Positions 61,501-64,000 of a stretch of 64,000 bases of DNA are shown here, one piece after another (the stretch's first letter is position 1; every line of letters starts with the position of its first letter). The position numbers and the translations under genes are program-made. Source of the DNA: Conidiobolus incongruus B7586. Its lineage: Eukaryota; Entomophthoromycota; Entomophthoromycetes; Entomophthorales; Conidiobolaceae. The stretch lies in contig JNEM01013221.1 of assembly GCA_000697335.1 (NCBI GenBank), positions 1 through 64,000 of the forward strand. Direction: 5' to 3'. The notes beneath the pieces are model-generated. The model saw only the letters and a list, made by a program, of their open reading frames with translations, did no database searches and was not told where the DNA came from.

Positions 61501-61930
61501 GAATACACAAGGTCTAATATTAGCAAATAGATCCAACTCTTTGCGAAGGCTCAACAACCCTTGTTCAGGGCGAGGTCCAAGTCCCTTAGAGGAATCGGAG
61601 GGATCTACAGGCTTGGGCCATTGAGGACCGCCAACAGCTCCCAAAAGGATAGCAGTGGCTGATTTACAAGCTTCAGCTGTAGATGGAGGGAAAGGATGAC
61701 CTTTGGATGGGATTAGATAAACCTTTAGTATTGAAGAGTTAGGATTTACCTGTCTGATCAATAGCATGACCACCAAAAGCATGTTCTTCAAATTGAAATT
61801 CCCATGTATCATTGTTTTGAGCAATTACTTCCAAAACTCTTCTAGCTTGAGCGGTGACTTCGGGACCAATCCCGTCACCTGGCAAAACAACAATCTTTGC
61901 TATTTTTTTGCTATTTGTATATGTACTCAT
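58505..61930 (-). CDS. LEU2-LEU1: Fused 3-isopropylmalate dehydrogenase and isopropylmalate isomerase (LEU2-LEU1)
   Basis: One chain of 1108 residues covers two consecutive leucine-synthesis steps. Exons on the minus strand: 61750-61930, 61368-61700 and 58505-61317; phases agree. Residues 1 to about 387 are a complete isopropylmalate dehydrogenase ([77 protein letters not shown]). A Ser/Arg/Pro/Gln linker (about 388-414) leads into an aconitase-type isomerase large domain starting [10 protein letters not shown], with iron-sulfur ligands near C722, C786 and C789 (GACTTAEED and GCSYC). After a Ser/Gly-rich linker comes the small swivel domain ([24 protein letters not shown]). The frame is continuous, with no stop or splice signal between the parts. 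The large domain's N-terminus looks more like prokaryotic LeuC-type than the usual fungal Leu1. The start agrees with normal LEU2. Confidence 0.95.
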
Positions 61931-62308
61931 TTTATGTATAAGTTAAATTAGTGATAATCGTTAAAATGATAAATAAATATTAAACTTAATGCATGTTATG
62001 GATATTTATAGGATTGCAATTATTTTTAAGGTCAGGGTTTACAATTTCACATGATTTACTCTAAATAGTGTAAGCTGATTGACTTGCCTTATTAGGAAGT
62101 ATCAGATGACCTAGGATTGGACCTAAATTCTGACGTGGTTTGAATCATTAAAATTATAACTAAAAAGACGCCCCATTCAGACATAAATATTTCGTATAGC
62201 TTTGATTTCGAAAGAATTGACGAAATATATAGTTTGATCACTTTTAATCAATTTAATCTTATCAATTATCTTTATCAAACCAATATTAAAATCAATTTTG
62301 ACTATTGG

Positions 62309-62315
62309 TGACTCA
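62309..62315. promoter_or_regulatory. TGACTCA word, candidate Gcn4/Cpc1 site for LEU2-LEU1
   Basis: A perfect bZIP general-control element lies about 380 bp upstream of the LEU2-LEU1 start codon. Gcn4/Cpc1 activates amino-acid synthesis genes in many fungi, so position and gene fit. A single 7-mer can occur by chance in 2 kb, so the role is inferred. Confidence 0.4.
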
Positions 62316-62462
62316 TATTTATTAAAGCATTTTCAATTGTTGAATTTCGTTTTAATATTTAATTTCAGCTATATAACATCATCACTGATTCCAAGAGAAT
62401 AAGTGTTTGTGTTGGTAATATAAGAATGTGAAAGCTATATACACTACAGCTTAAGAACTATC

Positions 62463-62486
62463 ATATATATATATATATATATATAT
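62463..62486. repeat. (AT)n microsatellite
   Basis: About 12 uninterrupted AT units upstream of LEU2-LEU1. Simple-sequence repeat. Confidence 0.85.
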
Positions 62487-63828
62487 CCCTATTCATACTA
62501 TATTATTTAATTAGTTTAATTGATTATTTTTTAATTTGTTAAGGATTAAATGATTAATCACAGTAATATCATATAGTATCAAGCTATTAAAAAACTAATA
62601 TGTCTAATATTATTAAATATAGCCAAATCTATACTATACTATATTTCTTGAAAGTAGTTTCAAATGCCAAATCAGACTCTAATATTTTATCTTGATTTCA
62701 TTTCGGATTTTTTTTTCAAAAATTATTTTCAATACCATTCCACTAGTTACTGGTTATAAAATTTGTACAACATCTTAATTGGATTACTTGCAATCATCAT
62801 CCGAATTACGACTATCAGATTCATAATTATCAATATAAAATATTTGAATATGCGAATATCATTGACAGCTTTTAATACTTATACTACCAATGATTTCAAT
62901 ATGTAATGTTTGAAATAAACAGATTAGAATAATAATTGATATTATTATTCATATTGGATAATGTTGGTTATTTATCACAATTGGTGCATAATTTACATCA
63001 GAAAAATAAAGTTATGCATCATTCTTTATCCAATTTAAATTGCTTCAGTATCTGTCTAAATTCCCATGCGTTCTAAATCTTATAAATTGGTATTTTTAAT
63101 TGGTGAGGTTATAAAATTAATAAAATGGGTAAAATCAATTTATTTATAATATAGTGGATATATGAAGCTAGTATTATTACTATTTTTATATATAATTTGG
63201 ATGATAAATTATAAATATTGGGTTTTGTTTGCTATACATTGATAATTATTTGACTTAATAATATTATTTATATTAAACTATTAATTAGTATTTCAATTAT
63301 GGCTCATTTTGAACCTTAGTAACTTGAATAGTTCTTAATTATGAATATATTATTAAACGCACAATCTACTAAAAGTAATTATAACATATAATCCATTTCT
63401 ACAAATAATTTGTAACTGCTCTGTGATACTTTTTCATTTGGAAATATCCTATTCCAATACTTAATTTTTTAACAAGTTGAAACAATTAATGAGTTTAATT
63501 GTTGATATAAATTGAATTTAAAAATTCACTAAAATCAATTGAGTAGTATATGTTTTAATAAAATGTTTTATAGCAAAAAAGACTATGTGACATTTTGAGT
63601 TATTATGATGATAATTTGAGTTAGTTCATTTACACTTTTTGATAAAATCATACATGGATTTAATATATTTTTATTAATAAATTGATTTAAGTACAAATAA
63701 AACGATATCCTTTATCTAACTCAAGTTATCAATCTCCCTAATCAAATTGCCAGATAAACTAATTTTTGCTATAATACTTTGTAAATATATAGCTATCAAA
63801 TCATATAAAGAAGATTTTTTTAAAAAAC

Positions 63829-63832
<4 letters not shown>

Positions 63833-63861
<29 letters not shown>
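63833..63861. repeat. (AT)n microsatellite
   Basis: About 14 AT units near the window end. Simple-sequence repeat. Confidence 0.85.
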
Positions 63862-64000
63862 ACACAGTATATAAATAATAATAATGATAATGTATTCTTG
63901 AATAACAAAGGCATATATTTCATAAGTATTTCAAATAATTGAATTATTATATATTAAATGACAATAATTAATTAAGCTATTTTCTCGCTTATTTATTTAT

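Larger units (their letters stand above)
61931..64000. other. AT-rich region upstream of LEU2-LEU1
   Basis: 2 kb with no convincing ORF or RNA gene. It contains the TGACTCA word listed separately and two (TA)n tracts. The rest is AT-rich sequence running to the window edge. Confidence 0.5.

Overview
This is a eukaryotic, very AT-rich window and almost certainly fungal. It carries a Zn2Cys6 transcription factor, an ISN1-type IMP 5'-nucleotidase, a TSC13-type enoyl reductase and a LEU1 arranged large plus small subunit in one chain. Introns are numerous and mostly 45-60 nt, with GTA- or GTG- donors and TAG acceptors. Genes absent from budding yeasts (calpain-7, an XRCC2-like RAD51 paralog, a UBE3D-like E3) together with extreme AT content point to an early-diverging lineage. 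A Conidiobolus-like Entomophthoromycotina or other zoopagomycete is my guess; no marker in the window proves it. All gene models were joined by hand from frames and splice sites, and nearly all keep reading phase across every junction.

Layout. 1-2.4 kb is an AT desert with a fossil Fanzor (eukaryotic TnpB) 3' end. 2.4-16.9 kb holds a Zn2Cys6 factor (+), RPL7 (-), a TMEM70-like mitochondrial membrane protein (+), TIM44 (+), REI1 (+), a SIZ/PIAS SUMO ligase (+) and a UBE3D-like E3 (-). 17.1-26.8 kb holds a 17-exon calpain-7/Rim13 (+), an XRCC2-like gene (-), LTO1 (-), ISN1 (+) and a HAD phosphatase (+). 26.8-31.7 kb is a 5 kb AT desert ending in a second Fanzor fossil. 31.7-44 kb holds a PAP2 lipid phosphatase (+), an NSE2-like SUMO ligase with two apparent lesions (+), a SANT protein (-), MAK11 (+), TSC13 (+), a small secreted acidic protein (+) and the mitochondrial octapeptidyl peptidase OCT1 (-). 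46.8-64 kb holds RPS15 (+), dynein intermediate chain (-), a third Fanzor fossil, mevalonate diphosphate decarboxylase (-), the DRS1 helicase (+) and a 1108-residue LEU2-LEU1 fusion (-).

Functional themes. Six genes serve ribosome production or recycling (RPL7, RPS15, REI1, MAK11, DRS1, LTO1). Three nuclear genes act in mitochondria (TIM44, OCT1, TMEM70-like). Two SP-RING SUMO ligases and an XRCC2-like gene bear on genome maintenance. The two most notable items are (1) the single reading frame that fuses the dehydrogenase and both isomerase parts of leucine synthesis, two consecutive pathway steps, and (2) three same-orientation Fanzor remnants whose extreme 3' block is far better preserved than their coding part, as a guide-RNA or end sequence might be.
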